This document shows, one piece after another, positions 1-9,630 of a stretch of DNA of 64,000 bases. The notes below the pieces were generated by a model. The model saw only the letters and a program-made list of their open reading frames with translations, did no database searches and was not told the origin of the DNA. Source of the DNA: Pseudomonas graminis (GTDB taxonomy: Bacteria; Pseudomonadota; Gammaproteobacteria; Pseudomonadales; Pseudomonadaceae); contig NZ_FOHW01000001.1 of assembly GCF_900111735.1 (NCBI RefSeq), positions 325,108-389,107 of the forward strand. Reading direction: 5' to 3'. Both the position numbers and the translations under genes were made by a program. How positions within the stretch are numbered: the stretch's first letter is position 1; each line of letters begins with the position of its first letter.

Positions 1-93
1 ATTCGCTCCGGGTTCCTGCACCTGAGCAGCAGCGGCGTGTTTGAACGCTTCGGGCTGCCCCTGACTCTGGAGGACAGCTGCCATGTCGCCTGA
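1..93 (+). CDS. 3' end of an upstream CDS, possibly thermostable-hemolysin-like
   Basis: An open frame enters from the left edge and ends with TGA at 91-93, overlapping the next start by 11 bases. The 30 visible residues end in FGLPLTLEDSCHVA. The overlap implies it is the preceding gene of the operon that follows. In pseudomonads a thermostable-hemolysin-family gene often precedes this type of AMP-ligase, so that is the suggested identity, by context only; the fragment is too short to prove a family. Confidence 0.5.
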   Translation: MRSGFLHLSSSGVFERFGLPLTLEDSCHVA

Positions 94-1564
94 ACTGACC
101 AGCTTCCGCCAACGCATCGCTGATCTCGCCGCCGCGCAGCCCGATACGTGCGCACTGTGGGGCGATGACCTGAAATTGAGTTATGCCGAACTGGAGGCAG
201 AAATCAATCTGCGCCAGGAGAGGCTCAAGGACCTCGACGCCAGGGTCGTGGCCCTCGCCCTCGACAACGGTCCGGACCTGCTGATCTGGGACCTGGCGAT
301 TCTGTTCGCCGGCCTGGCCTGTGTGACGCTGCCACCGTTTTTCAGCGCCGCGCAGCGCCTTCATTGCCTGGAGCAGAGCCAGGCCGACGTGGTCATTGCC
401 GATGACGACTACGCCCGTGAACTCGCCACCTCGGCGTTCCGTCATGACGGGGGGTTCTGGTTGCGCGTGAACCCTCAGCCGTCGCCCCTGCCGGTGGGCA
501 CGGCGAAGCTCACCTTTACCTCGGGCACGACCGGCACGCCCAAAGGCGTCTGTCTGGACGCTGCCAGCGTGTTGACGGTGGCCATGGAGGTGCAGCGCGC
601 CAGCCAGTCCCGCCAGCCCGCCCACCACCTTTCACTGCTGCCTCTGGCGATTCTGCTGGAAAACGTCGGCTGCTATGCCGCGCTTTACGCCGGCGCGATG
701 CTGAGCCTGCCAAGCCAGCGAACCCTGGGCATTCAAGGGGCCAGCGGCGTGGAGTTGCCGCGTCTGCTGTCAACCTTGGCGGTGCGCCAGCCCCACAGCA
801 TGATCCTCGTCCCGCAGCTGTTGCTGTTGCTGGTCAGCGCCTGCGAAATGGGCGCTTTCAACCCGTCATCGCTGCGCTTCATCGCGGTGGGCGGCGCCAA
901 AGTCAGCCATGAACTGTTGCTGCGCGCCGAAACCCTTGGCATTCCGGTGTACGAAGGCTACGGCCTGTCCGAGTGCGCGTCGGTCGTCTCCCTCAACCGC
1001 CCCGACGCCCATCATCCCGGCAGCGTTGGCAAACCGCTGCCCCATGTGCAGATACGCCTGGCCGAGGACGGTGAAGTCCTGATTGGCGGGTCGCGGATGC
1101 TGGGCTATCTCGGCGACGCGGAACCCACCCCGCAGTGGTGGCCGAGCGGTGATCTCGGCGCGTTTGACGCCAACGGCTACCTCTATCTTCACGGCCGCAA
1201 GAAGCATCAGTTCGTGACCAGCTACGGTCGCAACGTCAACCCTGAGTGGGTCGAGGCCGAACTGACCCAGCGCGGTCTGATCGCTCAGGCATTCGTCTAC
1301 GGCGAAGCCCTGCCGCGCAACCATGCGCTGCTGTGGCCACTGCGCCCGGACGCCACCGACTCGCACCTGCACAGCGCTGTCGAGCAGGCCAATCAGGCGC
1401 TGCCGGACTACGCACGCGTCCACACCTGGACGCGTCTGGACCAGCCTTTCACCGCAGCCAATGGCATGGCCACCGCCAACGGCCGGCCCCGGCGCGACGC
1501 CATCCTGGCGAATTACCGACATCTGTTCACTGAGCCCACGCGAGCAAAGGACCTTCAATCATGA
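83..1564 (+). CDS. AMP-dependent acyl ligase (long-chain acyl-CoA synthetase-like)
   Basis: 493-residue ANL-superfamily adenylating enzyme, expected to activate a carboxylic acid as acyl-AMP and pass it to CoA or a carrier protein. The AMP-binding P-loop TSGTTGTPKG lies near residues 146-155, the YGLSE motif near 293, SGDLG near 355, and a C-terminal subdomain follows after GRKKHQFVTSYGRNVNP. It is shorter than the 550-plus residues usual for FadD. ATG at 83 lies inside the previous gene and its TGA overlaps the next ATG by 4 bases, so it is translationally coupled on both sides. The substrate is unknown; the neighbours (diiron enzyme, SDR) suggest tailoring of a fatty acid or similar acid. 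Confidence 0.85.
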   Translation: MSPELTSFRQRIADLAAAQPDTCALWGDDLKLSYAELEAEINLRQERLKDLDARVVALALDNGPDLLIWDLAILFAGLACVTLPPFFSAAQRLHCLEQSQADVVIADDDYARELATSAFRHDGGFWLRVNPQPSPLPVGTAKLTFTSGTTGTPKGVCLDAASVLTVAMEVQRASQSRQPAHHLSLLPLAILLENVGCYAALYAGAMLSLPSQRTLGIQGASGVELPRLLSTLAVRQPHSMILVPQLLLLLVSACEMGAFNPSSLRFIAVGGAKVSHELLLRAETLGIPVYEGYGLSECASVVSLNRPDAHHPGSVGKPLPHVQIRLAEDGEVLIGGSRMLGYLGDAEPTPQWWPSGDLGAFDANGYLYLHGRKKHQFVTSYGRNVNPEWVEAELTQRGLIAQAFVYGEALPRNHALLWPLRPDATDSHLHSAVEQANQALPDYARVHTWTRLDQPFTAANGMATANGRPRRDAILANYRHLFTEPTRAKDLQS

Positions 1565-2250
1565 GTTTTTTCGAAACCCTGCAAGACGCCACCCGCACCG
1601 AGCGCGAGACCTTGTTCAATCTGCCTGTTATCCATCAGGCGCTGCACGGTGAGGTCTCGCTGGAGAGCTATCGCGCCTTCCTGACTCAGGCGTATTACCA
1701 CGTGCGCCATACCGTGCCGTTGATGATGGCCTGTGGCGCGCGGCTGCCTTCGCGGCTGGAATGGCTGCGTGGCGCGGTGTGCGAGTACATCGAAGACGAA
1801 TACGGCCACGAGCAGTGGATCCTCGACGACGTGCGCGCCTGTGGCGGCGATGCCGATGCCGTGCGCAACGGTACGCCCGGCCTGCCCATCGAGCTCATGG
1901 TCGCCTACCTCTACGATCTCATCGCCCGGGGCAATCCGGTGGGACTGTTCGGCATGGTCAACGTGCTGGAAGGCACCAGCATCGCCTTGGCGACCCATGC
2001 CGCCGGCAGCATTCAGCAGCGCCTGGCACTCCCGGCCACTGCGTTCAGTTACCTGAGCTCCCATGGCAGCCTCGATGTCGGCCACATGGAGACCTATCGC
2101 AAGCTGATGGACCGTCTTGAAGATCCGGAGGATCAGGCGGCCGTGATCAAGGCCTCGAAAGTGGTCTACGGGTTGTACACCGACATGTTTCGTCAGTTGC
2201 CCCTCGCCCAGGCTGCACCGGTGAAGGAGCACGACCATGCGTCTGTCTGA
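1561..2250 (+). CDS. heme-oxygenase-like diiron oxidase (HDO/TenA-like iron redox enzyme)
   Basis: 229-residue all-alpha protein of the TenA/heme-oxygenase-like fold, annotated in relatives as an iron-containing redox enzyme. Candidate metal ligands are visible in the expected order: E80-x2-H83 (EYGH), E137 (VLEGTS) and D172-x2-H175 (DVGH). This ExxH...E...DxxH spacing is the one known from HDO enzymes such as the 1-undecene-forming UndA, but the sequence otherwise differs from UndA and lies in another gene context. It overlaps the ligase by 4 bases and the SDR by 14 bases. Oxidation of a fatty acid or of the ligase product is inference. Confidence 0.75.
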   Translation: MSFFETLQDATRTERETLFNLPVIHQALHGEVSLESYRAFLTQAYYHVRHTVPLMMACGARLPSRLEWLRGAVCEYIEDEYGHEQWILDDVRACGGDADAVRNGTPGLPIELMVAYLYDLIARGNPVGLFGMVNVLEGTSIALATHAAGSIQQRLALPATAFSYLSSHGSLDVGHMETYRKLMDRLEDPEDQAAVIKASKVVYGLYTDMFRQLPLAQAAPVKEHDHASV

Positions 2251-3046
2251 AGCGCGAGTGGTGCTGACCGGCGCCAGTGGCGGTATCGGCATGGCCATTG
2301 CCGAGGCGCTGTGCAGCCATGGCGCTGAAGTGCTCGCCGTCTGCCGCCATCAGGAGCCGCTGTTGCCGTTGCAACAGCAGTACCCGCATCTCTTGCACTG
2401 GGTAAAGGCCGATCTGACGACCGCCGAAGGTCGTCAGCATGTGCTGATGACGGCACAGGCGATGGAAGGGGTCAACCTGCTGATCAACGCCGCCGGCGTC
2501 AATCATTTCGCCATGCTGGAGCAACTGCCGGGGCACGAGATCGATTCGATGCTCGAGATCAACGTGAATGCGCCCATCCAGCTCACCGGCCTGCTGTTGC
2601 CGCTGCTGCGCCAGCCCGGCCGTGCCATGGTGGTGAACGTCGGTTCGACCTATGGTTCGATCGGTTATGCCGGCTATGCCACGTACTGCGCGAGCAAGTT
2701 TGCGCTGCGGGGGTTTTCCGAAGCGTTGCGCCGCGAGCTGGCGGATACGCGGATCGGCGTGCTGTATGTCGCCCCTCGCGCGACCCGCACCACAATGAAC
2801 AGCCCCGCCGCGCGCGCCCTCAACTCTGCCCTGAAAACCGCCGAGGACGATCCGCAAACAGTCGCCGCCGCGGTTATCCGCGCCATTGTCGGCAATCAGC
2901 GCGAGCTTTATATGGGCTGGCCTGAACAATTCTTCGTCCGCCTCAACAGCCTGCTGCCCGCCGTGGTGGACCGTGGACTGCGCAAACACCTGCCCCTCAT
3001 TCGCCGATTCAGCAGCGCCACTCACGAAAAGAGCACCAAGCCATGA
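2237..3046 (+). CDS. short-chain dehydrogenase/reductase
   Basis: 269-residue classical SDR. The Rossmann motif TGASGGIG is at residues 11-18, NAAG follows the central sheet (LLINAAGVNHF), a catalytic serine lies in VNVGSTYGS, and the YxxxK pair is Y150/K154 (YCASK). It is an NAD(P)-dependent oxidoreductase, presumably cytoplasmic, with unknown substrate. It starts inside the diiron gene and its TGA overlaps the following ATG by 4 bases, so it belongs to the same transcript and probably the same pathway. Confidence 0.85.
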   Translation: MRLSEARVVLTGASGGIGMAIAEALCSHGAEVLAVCRHQEPLLPLQQQYPHLLHWVKADLTTAEGRQHVLMTAQAMEGVNLLINAAGVNHFAMLEQLPGHEIDSMLEINVNAPIQLTGLLLPLLRQPGRAMVVNVGSTYGSIGYAGYATYCASKFALRGFSEALRRELADTRIGVLYVAPRATRTTMNSPAARALNSALKTAEDDPQTVAAAVIRAIVGNQRELYMGWPEQFFVRLNSLLPAVVDRGLRKHLPLIRRFSSATHEKSTKP

Positions 3047-3684
3047 AACGTCTACTCGTCGTACTGCTCGCCACCCTCGCCTTGCCCGTGTGGGCTCTGG
3101 ATGCACCTGACCAGCAACGCCTGACCGGGATTCAGCAGGAGTGGGCGCGAATTCAATATCAGCTGCCGGAAGATCAGCGCGTCGCGGCATTCGAACAGTT
3201 GGCCGCCAAGTCCTCCGCCTTCACGCAGCAGCGTCCCGCCGTCGCCGAGGCCTGGATATGGTCGGGCATTGTCACCAGCAGTTGGGCCGGTGCTCAGGGC
3301 GGGCTCGGTGCATTGAGCAAGGTGAAAACCGCGAAGGCCGATCTTGAAAAAGCCATGACGCTGGACCCCAATGCCTTGCAAGGCTCCGCCTACGCCAGCC
3401 TGGCTGCGCTGTACGACCGCGTGCCCGGGTGGCCGATCGGTTTCGGCGATCCGGATAAGGCCCAAGGTCTGCTGGAGCAGGCGCTGAAACTCAATCCCGA
3501 CGGCATCGATCCGCTGTACTTCTGGGGCGATCATCTCTACCGCCAGGGCCACTATGCTCAGGCAAAGGAAGCGCTGGACAAGGCCTTGCTCGCCGCACCT
3601 CGGCCCGGGCGTGAGGTGGCAGACAGTGGACGCCGCAAAGATATCCAGCTATTGCTGGTGGACGTAAACAAAAAACTGAAATGA
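3043..3684 (+). CDS. periplasmic TPR protein
   Basis: 213 residues beginning with a Sec signal peptide (MKRLLVVLLATLALPVWA, cleavage after the ALA/AL region near residue 19). The mature part contains TPR-like helical pairs, for example LEKAMTLDPNALQGSAYASL and LLEQALKLNPDGIDPLYFWG followed by AQAKEALDKALLAAP. TPR proteins scaffold other proteins; the position between the SDR and a two-component system suggests a periplasmic partner of the pathway or sensor. It starts in the ATGA overlap with the SDR. No enzymatic motif is seen. Confidence 0.75.
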   Translation: MKRLLVVLLATLALPVWALDAPDQQRLTGIQQEWARIQYQLPEDQRVAAFEQLAAKSSAFTQQRPAVAEAWIWSGIVTSSWAGAQGGLGALSKVKTAKADLEKAMTLDPNALQGSAYASLAALYDRVPGWPIGFGDPDKAQGLLEQALKLNPDGIDPLYFWGDHLYRQGHYAQAKEALDKALLAAPRPGREVADSGRRKDIQLLLVDVNKKLK

Positions 3685-3694
3685 CGGAGCATTC

Positions 3695-4357
3695 ATGCGT
3701 TTGCTGTTGGTGGAAGACGATGTTGCCCTCGGTGAGGGCATTCATCAGGCGTTGACTCGCGAAGGCTACACGGTGGACTGGGTGAAAGATGGCGCCAGCG
3801 CCCTCCATGCGCTGTTGAGCGAAGTGTTCGATCTGGCCATTCTCGATCTCGGATTGCCCAGGCTGGACGGCCTGGCGGTGTTGCGGCGCCTGCGTGAGAG
3901 TGGCTCGGCCCTGCCGGTGCTGATCCTGACGGCACGGGACGCCACCGAGGACCGCATCGCCGGCCTCGATGCGGGGGCCGACGATTACCTGATAAAGCCC
4001 TTCGACCTGTCCGAACTCAAGGCCCGCCTGCGGGCGTTGTTGCGGCGCAGTGCCGGGCGCGCGCGGGTCATGATCGAGCACGCGGGCATCCGCCTGGACC
4101 CGACCACCCAGCAAGTCACTTACAAAGCTGAACCCGTCGCCCTCACCCCCAAGGAATACCAGCTGTTGTACGAACTGCTCTCGCCACCGGGCCGGGTGAT
4201 GACCCGCGAACGCTTGATGCAGTTGTTGTACGGCTGGAACGAAGAAGCAGAGAGCAACACCCTCGAAGTGCACATCCATCACCTGCGCAAGAAGTTTTCC
4301 AGCGAGCTGATCCGCACGGTGCGCGGCGTCGGCTACCTGGTGGAGGATCGCCCGTGA
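3695..4357 (+). CDS. OmpR-family response regulator
   Basis: 220-residue response regulator. The receiver has the acidic pair EDD at 7-9, phospho-acceptor D51 (LAILDLGLP) and the conserved lysine in LIKPFDLSEL. The C-terminal winged helix includes YQLLYELLSPPGRVMTRERL and ends RTVRGVGYLV, typical of OmpR/PhoB regulators. It begins 10 bases after the TPR gene, and its TGA overlaps the GTG of the kinase, so the pair is co-translated with the metabolic genes upstream. It probably controls this operon in response to the cognate sensor; targets are not visible here. Confidence 0.92.
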   Translation: MRLLLVEDDVALGEGIHQALTREGYTVDWVKDGASALHALLSEVFDLAILDLGLPRLDGLAVLRRLRESGSALPVLILTARDATEDRIAGLDAGADDYLIKPFDLSELKARLRALLRRSAGRARVMIEHAGIRLDPTTQQVTYKAEPVALTPKEYQLLYELLSPPGRVMTRERLMQLLYGWNEEAESNTLEVHIHHLRKKFSSELIRTVRGVGYLVEDRP

Positions 4358-5730
4358 CGTCGATCCGCCGCCGCACCCTGACCCTGATCCTCGGACTGGT
4401 GTTGATCGGGCTGCTGATCCTGACGCTGGTCAACCTCCATGACAGCAACCACGAAATCGCCGAAGTCTATGACGCGCAACTCGCCACCAATGCCAGGTTG
4501 CTGCAGGGCGTCATGCGCATGCCCCTGGCGCGGCAAGAGCACGCGCAGCTGTACCAGGCGTTCAATCAGGCATTGGCTCAGGCCGAACCGCGAGTCGACG
4601 GCCACCCCTACGAGAGCAAAATCGCCTTTCAGGTCTGGGACCTTCAAGGCCGGCTGCTGGTGCATACCCCCAGCGCGCCGAGCCTGACCCGTGCGCCCCA
4701 GTACACCGGCTTCAGCGACATCAATGACCTCGGCAAACATGAGTGGCGCACCTTTGTGCTCAGGGATGAGCAGCACGACTTGCTGATCTGGGTCGGCGAG
4801 CGCGACGACGTGCGCTCGGACCTGGTCAACCGCATCGTCCGTCACACCGTGATCCCCAACCTGATCGGCAGCCTGCTGCTGATGGGCGCGATCTGGCTGG
4901 CCATTGGCTGGGGACTCAAGCCGCTGGCCGATCTGGCCGCCACGCTGCGCGGTCGTCATCCGGGCTCCCTCGAACCCTTGCAACTGGCCCCGCTGCCCAG
5001 CGAGCTGGAGCCCATGCAAGCGGCCCTGAACAGACTGCTCGGACAGATTCAGGAGGTGCTGAGCCGTGAGCGGCGCTTCATCGCCGACGCCGCCCATGAA
5101 ATGCGCACGCCCCTGGCGGTGCTGCGGGTGCATGCGCAAAACGTGCTGGAGGCACACGACGAGGCGCAGCGCAACGAGTCCCTGAGTTACCTCATCGTCG
5201 GCGTTGACCGCACGACGCGGCTGGTCAATCAGCTGCTGACCGTGGCGCGGATGGAACCCGGTGCAGGCCCCGTTGTGACCCGCAATGCCGATCTCGTTGC
5301 GGCCGTGCGCGACAGCCTGGTGCAAATGACGCCGTGGGTACTGAGCCGGGGGCTGGAATTGGTGTTCGACTGCGATGAGCCTTCTCTGACGGTACGAACC
5401 GACTTCGCCGCCATCGACATCGCCCTGCAAAACCTGGTGACCAATGCGGTCAACTTCTCGCCTTCAGGCGGTCAGGTGATGGTCACCCTGGGCTTGAGAC
5501 ACCCCTATTTCGAACTAAGCGTTGCCGACGAGGGGCCTGGCATCGACGAGGCCGAGCGGGAGCGCCTGTTCGAGCGCTTTTACAGCCGCGGCAACGATCA
5601 GGGCGTCGGGCTGGGCCTGACCATCGTGCAAACCATTGCACGGCGCCTGGGCGGGGAAATCATCATGGAGAACCGTCCCGGGAAAGGCTTGCGCGCGACA
5701 CTATGTGCGCCAGCGAACAGACAGCCCTGA
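4354..5730 (+). CDS. membrane sensor histidine kinase
   Basis: 458-residue sensor kinase starting at GTG 4354 in a GTGA overlap with the response regulator. There are two membrane segments (about residues 9-28 and 168-188) around a periplasmic domain of some 140 residues. HAMP-like linker, then H-box FIADAAHEMRTPLAVLR with phospho-His near 248, N-box NLVTNAVNFSPSGG, and G-boxes DEGPGID and GVGLGLTIV. This is the QseC/PmrB-like layout. The periplasmic domain has no recognisable fold to me, so the signal is unknown. It forms the last gene of the operon. Confidence 0.92.
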   Translation: MTSIRRRTLTLILGLVLIGLLILTLVNLHDSNHEIAEVYDAQLATNARLLQGVMRMPLARQEHAQLYQAFNQALAQAEPRVDGHPYESKIAFQVWDLQGRLLVHTPSAPSLTRAPQYTGFSDINDLGKHEWRTFVLRDEQHDLLIWVGERDDVRSDLVNRIVRHTVIPNLIGSLLLMGAIWLAIGWGLKPLADLAATLRGRHPGSLEPLQLAPLPSELEPMQAALNRLLGQIQEVLSRERRFIADAAHEMRTPLAVLRVHAQNVLEAHDEAQRNESLSYLIVGVDRTTRLVNQLLTVARMEPGAGPVVTRNADLVAAVRDSLVQMTPWVLSRGLELVFDCDEPSLTVRTDFAAIDIALQNLVTNAVNFSPSGGQVMVTLGLRHPYFELSVADEGPGIDEAERERLFERFYSRGNDQGVGLGLTIVQTIARRLGGEIIMENRPGKGLRATLCAPANRQP

Positions 5731-5857
5731 GAAAGCGTACTCACACTGTCGTGGTCTGAACGCTTCGTTCACCAGGGCACATCAGTGCCGGCGCTCCGCT
5801 GCGCACACTGCCCAATACGGTGCGTCCGCCGGGGTGCAAGTCATTTCAGGGAAACTA

Positions 5858-8655
5858 ATGACGAGCACATGGACACGCACCAAACAGGCGATCTCCCGGG
5901 TCAGGCTTGCGGGTCGGGCCGGGCCCCATCCAAAGCTTGCGTTCGCCTACGAACGGCTGCTGCGCGCCGAACTCTTCAACGCCGACCAGATGGCCAGCCA
6001 CGGAATTGACCTGGCCACCCGGCATCAGCTCGGTGCAGTGAACACGCGGGATTTCCTGCTGGGCAGGCTGGACGACAACGAAGCGTTGCTCAAACAAAGC
6101 TGCAGCGCGTTGACCGAAGCCCAGGCCTCCGACCGTCGCATCACCCCTGCCGCCGAGTGGCTACTCGATAATTTTTTCCTGATTGAAGATCATATCCGCA
6201 CCGCAAGGTCCCACCTGCCCAAGGGTTACAGCCGTGAGTTGCCGCGCCTGAGCAACGGGCCCTCCAGCGGTTTGCCAAGGGTGTATGACATTGCCCTGGA
6301 GACGATTTCCCATGGTGATGGCCGGTTTGACGAACTGAGCCTCACGCGCTTCGTCGTCTCTTATCAGACGGTCATGCCGCTGGCGCTGGGCGAGTTGTGG
6401 GCCATCCCGATCATGCTGCGCCTGGCGTTGATCGAGAACCTGCGGCGTGTGGCCTCGCGGGTCATGGCCAACTGGGACGATCGCAACCTTGCCGATGACT
6501 GGGCAGAACGGCTCATCGAGGTGTCCGAGCATGACGTGAAAAGCGTGGTGTTGAGCGTCGCCGACATGGCGCATTCATCGCCGCCCACGACGGCTGCATT
6601 CGCCGCCGAATTCGCCCGCCGATTGCAGGGCCAAAGCGCTGCCCTGGCACTGCCGCTCAACTGGATCGAGCAGTTGCTCGCCGAAACCGGTTCGAGTATC
6701 GAGCGACAGGTGCAATTCGATGCGCAGCAGCAGTCTGCGGATCAGATGTCCATCAGCAACAGCATCGCCAGCCTGCGCCTGCTGTCAGCAACCCCCTGGC
6801 GTGAGTTCGTCGAGGGGATGAGCCATGTCGAGCAGACCCTTCAACAGGACCCCGCCGAGGTCTATCCGCGCATGGATTTCGCCACCCGCGACAGCTATCG
6901 CCATGTGATCGAACGGCTGGCCAGGCGCAGTCGACACACTGAAATGTTCGTCGCCCAGACCGTTGTGGCGCTGTCAGCGGAACATCGGGACGCGCTAGAC
7001 GGAGACGATCTCGCCCGCCATATCGGCTTTTTCCTGGTCGGCCCCGGCATCGGCGTTCTCGAGCAAAAACTCGGTGCCCGTGTGCCTTTTCACGAACGCT
7101 GGAAACGCCTGCTGGAAAGCTCGCCGCTGACGTTCTACCTGGCGCCTGCGGGAGCCCTGACGATTATTTTTGCGCTGCCGCTGCTGTCTTCGGCACCGCG
7201 ACGGACTGCCCGATCTCGCCCTCATCGCACTGGCAGTGCCTTGTCTGGTCATGACCAGTCGCCTGGCCTTCAGCCTCATCAACTGGCTGGTCACCTTCAG
7301 CCTGACGCCCGCCATGCTGCCGAAGATGGACTACGCCAACGGGATTCCCGATGAGGCGCGCACGCTGGTGGCCATTCCGACCCTGATCGGCTCGCATTCG
7401 GACGTCGACGAGTTGGTGGAGGGCCTGGATGGGCCACGAACGCAAACGCGGCAAGCTGACCGACCTCAACGCCTGGCTGCGTGGCGAGGGCGACAATCGT
7501 TTTACCACCATCGTGGGCGACACCTCTGTCCTGAAGGATGTGCGTTATGTGCTGACCCTTGATACGGACACGCTCCTGCCTTGCGAGGTGGCCCGCCAGT
7601 GCGTGGCCGCCATGATGCACCCGCTGAACCGCCCGGTTTTCGACGCGGACCGTGAGTGTGTCATTTCCGGGTATGCGTTGTTGCAACCCCAGGTCGGCAT
7701 CAGCCTGACCAGCACCCCCCGCTCGATCTATTCGCGCCTGTTCGGCAGTGGCGGCGGCGTCGATCCTTACACCCGGGCGGTCTCGGACATTTACCAGGAT
7801 TTATTCAAACAGGGCTCTTTCATCGGCAAGGGCATCTACGATGTCGACGCCTTCACCTGCGCACTGGAGGGCCGTCTGCCGGACAACCAGGTCCTCAGTC
7901 ACGATTTGATCGAGGGCTGTTACGCCCGGTCAGGCTTGCTCAGCGACGTGCAGTTGTACGAGCAATACCCGTCCCGCTACAGCGTGGACGTCAAACGACG
8001 CCATCGCTGGATTCGCGGCGACTGGCAGCTGATCCACTGGATCCTGCCCTGGACCCTGAACACGCGCGGCGAACGGGCACGCAACCGCCTTGATGTCATG
8101 GCCCGCTGGAAGATTCTCGACAACCTGCGCCGCAGTCTTGAGCCGGCGGCGGTGTTGCTGATGCTGGCCTGGGGCTGGTTCGCCAGCAGTGAACCGCTGG
8201 CCTGGACCTTGGCGGTGGTCGGCTTGCTGGTCATGCAACCGCTGCTCAGGACCCTGACCGACGGGCTGCAACCACCGTTGAACGTGCCTTACCGGCAATA
8301 CCTGGCCGCGCTGTGCAGGAGTCTGGGGAAAGACCTCGCGCAGATCGCTGCCAGCGTCGCATGGTTGCCGTTAGAGATGTATTACAGCGTGGGCGCCATC
8401 GCACGTTCGCTCTGGCGGATCCTGTTCAGCCGTCGCCTGTTATTGCAATGGCAACCCTCCCGCGAAGTGGAGCGCAACACGCAAAACCCGCTGCCGGGTC
8501 TCTACCGCGAGATGTGGATCGGGCCCCTGCTCGCATTGTGCGGGTTGGCCGCATTAATGAGTGACCCGCTTGCGCTGGTGGTGCGCATCCAGTGCGGCGG
8601 TTCACAGCCAGCAGCGCCAGCGGCAGTGGAATACGCGAAGGCCGCCGATGATTGA
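5858..8655 (+). pseudogene. disrupted cyclic beta-1,2-glucan synthase (NdvB-like) remnant
   Basis: Three frames carry consecutive pieces of one large NdvB-type protein. From ATG 5858 (after AGGGAAAC) to about 7190 is the N-terminal region; near 7190 homology jumps to another frame (SLINWLVTFSLTPAMLPKMDY...IPDEARTLVAIPTLIG); near 7425 it jumps again to MGHERKRGKLTDLN, where intact homologues have a further stretch of roughly 60-70 residues, so a small deletion joins the parts. The glycosyltransferase motifs DTDTLLP and RRHRWIRGDWQ survive. The reading frame dies at 8655, and the long C-terminal part expected in a protein of more than 2500 residues is missing. Almost certainly non-functional in glucan synthesis. 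Confidence 0.85.
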
Positions 8656-8719
8656 CCTCCAGTGCCAGCGCCGCGCTGGAGTACCCTCTGTTCGTCGTCC
8701 TTACTACCGGAGTGCCACC

Positions 8720-9442
8720 ATGTGCACCGCGCCGCAGCCCGTCGATAACCACCTGCTCGCTGCGCTGGCGGATGCAGAACTCTTGCGCCTGGCGCCGCAC
8801 ATGGAGTGGGTGGACCTGGTATTGGGTGAGGTGCTGTATGAACCCGGGGATACCTTGCGCCAGGTGTACTTCCCCACCGACTCGATCGTGTCCCTGCTGC
8901 AAGTCACCGAAAGCGGCGCCTCGGCAGAGATCGCCGTGGTCGGCAACGAGGGGCTTGTCGGCATCGCGGTGTTCATGGGGGGCGAGAGCACGTCCAGCCG
9001 CGCGGTCGTGCAGAGTGCCGGGGGCGCCTTCCGCCTGGCCGGGCCTAAACTCAAGGAGGAGTTCGATCGTCATGGCGACCTGTTGCTGCTCATGCTGCGC
9101 TACACCCAGGCCTTGATTGCGCAAATGTCGCAGACCGGCCTGTGCAATCGTCACCATTCGATCGACCAGCAGTTGTGCCGGTGGTTGCTGTTGTCACTGG
9201 ATCGACTGCAAGGCAATCAGCTGACCATGACCCAGGAGTTGATGGCCAACATGCTGGGCGTTCGCAGAGAAGGCGTTACCGAGGCGGCGGGCAAGCTGCA
9301 GCGCCAGGGCGTGATCGAATACACCTGTGGCCAGATCAAGGTCCTCGATCGACCGCGGCTGGAACGGTTGAGCTGCGAATGTTACTCGGTGGTAAAGGCC
9401 GAGTCCGACCGCTTGCTGAGCTATGCCCGCCGACGGGAGTGA
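8720..9442 (+). CDS. Crp/Fnr-family transcriptional regulator
   Basis: 240 residues from ATG 8720, preceded by GGAG at about 7 bases. An N-terminal cyclic-nucleotide-like beta barrel (EVLYEPGDTLRQVYFPTDSI, then EIAVVGNEGLVGI) is followed by a dimerisation helix and a C-terminal helix-turn-helix with TQELMANMLGVRREGVTEAA. No cysteine cluster of the Fnr type lies at the N terminus, so it is not an obvious oxygen sensor. It sits just after the glucan-synthase wreck and before stress-type genes. This subtype is common in soil proteobacteria; its ligand is unknown. Confidence 0.88.
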   Translation: MCTAPQPVDNHLLAALADAELLRLAPHMEWVDLVLGEVLYEPGDTLRQVYFPTDSIVSLLQVTESGASAEIAVVGNEGLVGIAVFMGGESTSSRAVVQSAGGAFRLAGPKLKEEFDRHGDLLLLMLRYTQALIAQMSQTGLCNRHHSIDQQLCRWLLLSLDRLQGNQLTMTQELMANMLGVRREGVTEAAGKLQRQGVIEYTCGQIKVLDRPRLERLSCECYSVVKAESDRLLSYARRRE

Positions 9443-9630
9443 TATCCGTTGCTGCTGCGGCGCCGAGCAGGGGACTGTTCTGAGCGCCGGGCGACGCATC
9501 GCTGTCACCGTGCGCTGACGAACAGACGCGACGTGCAGCACCGCGCAGAGTGTCCGTGGCCCTATCGAGCGGCTGGCTTGCACCCTTCCCCTGTGCCGAA
9601 CACTCGAACGGCACAACAAAGGACACCCTT

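Noticed and set aside
8656..8719. Upstream extension of the Crp/Fnr gene into the synthase remnant
   Set aside because: The extension has no similarity to the family, while ATG 8720 follows GGAG at good spacing.
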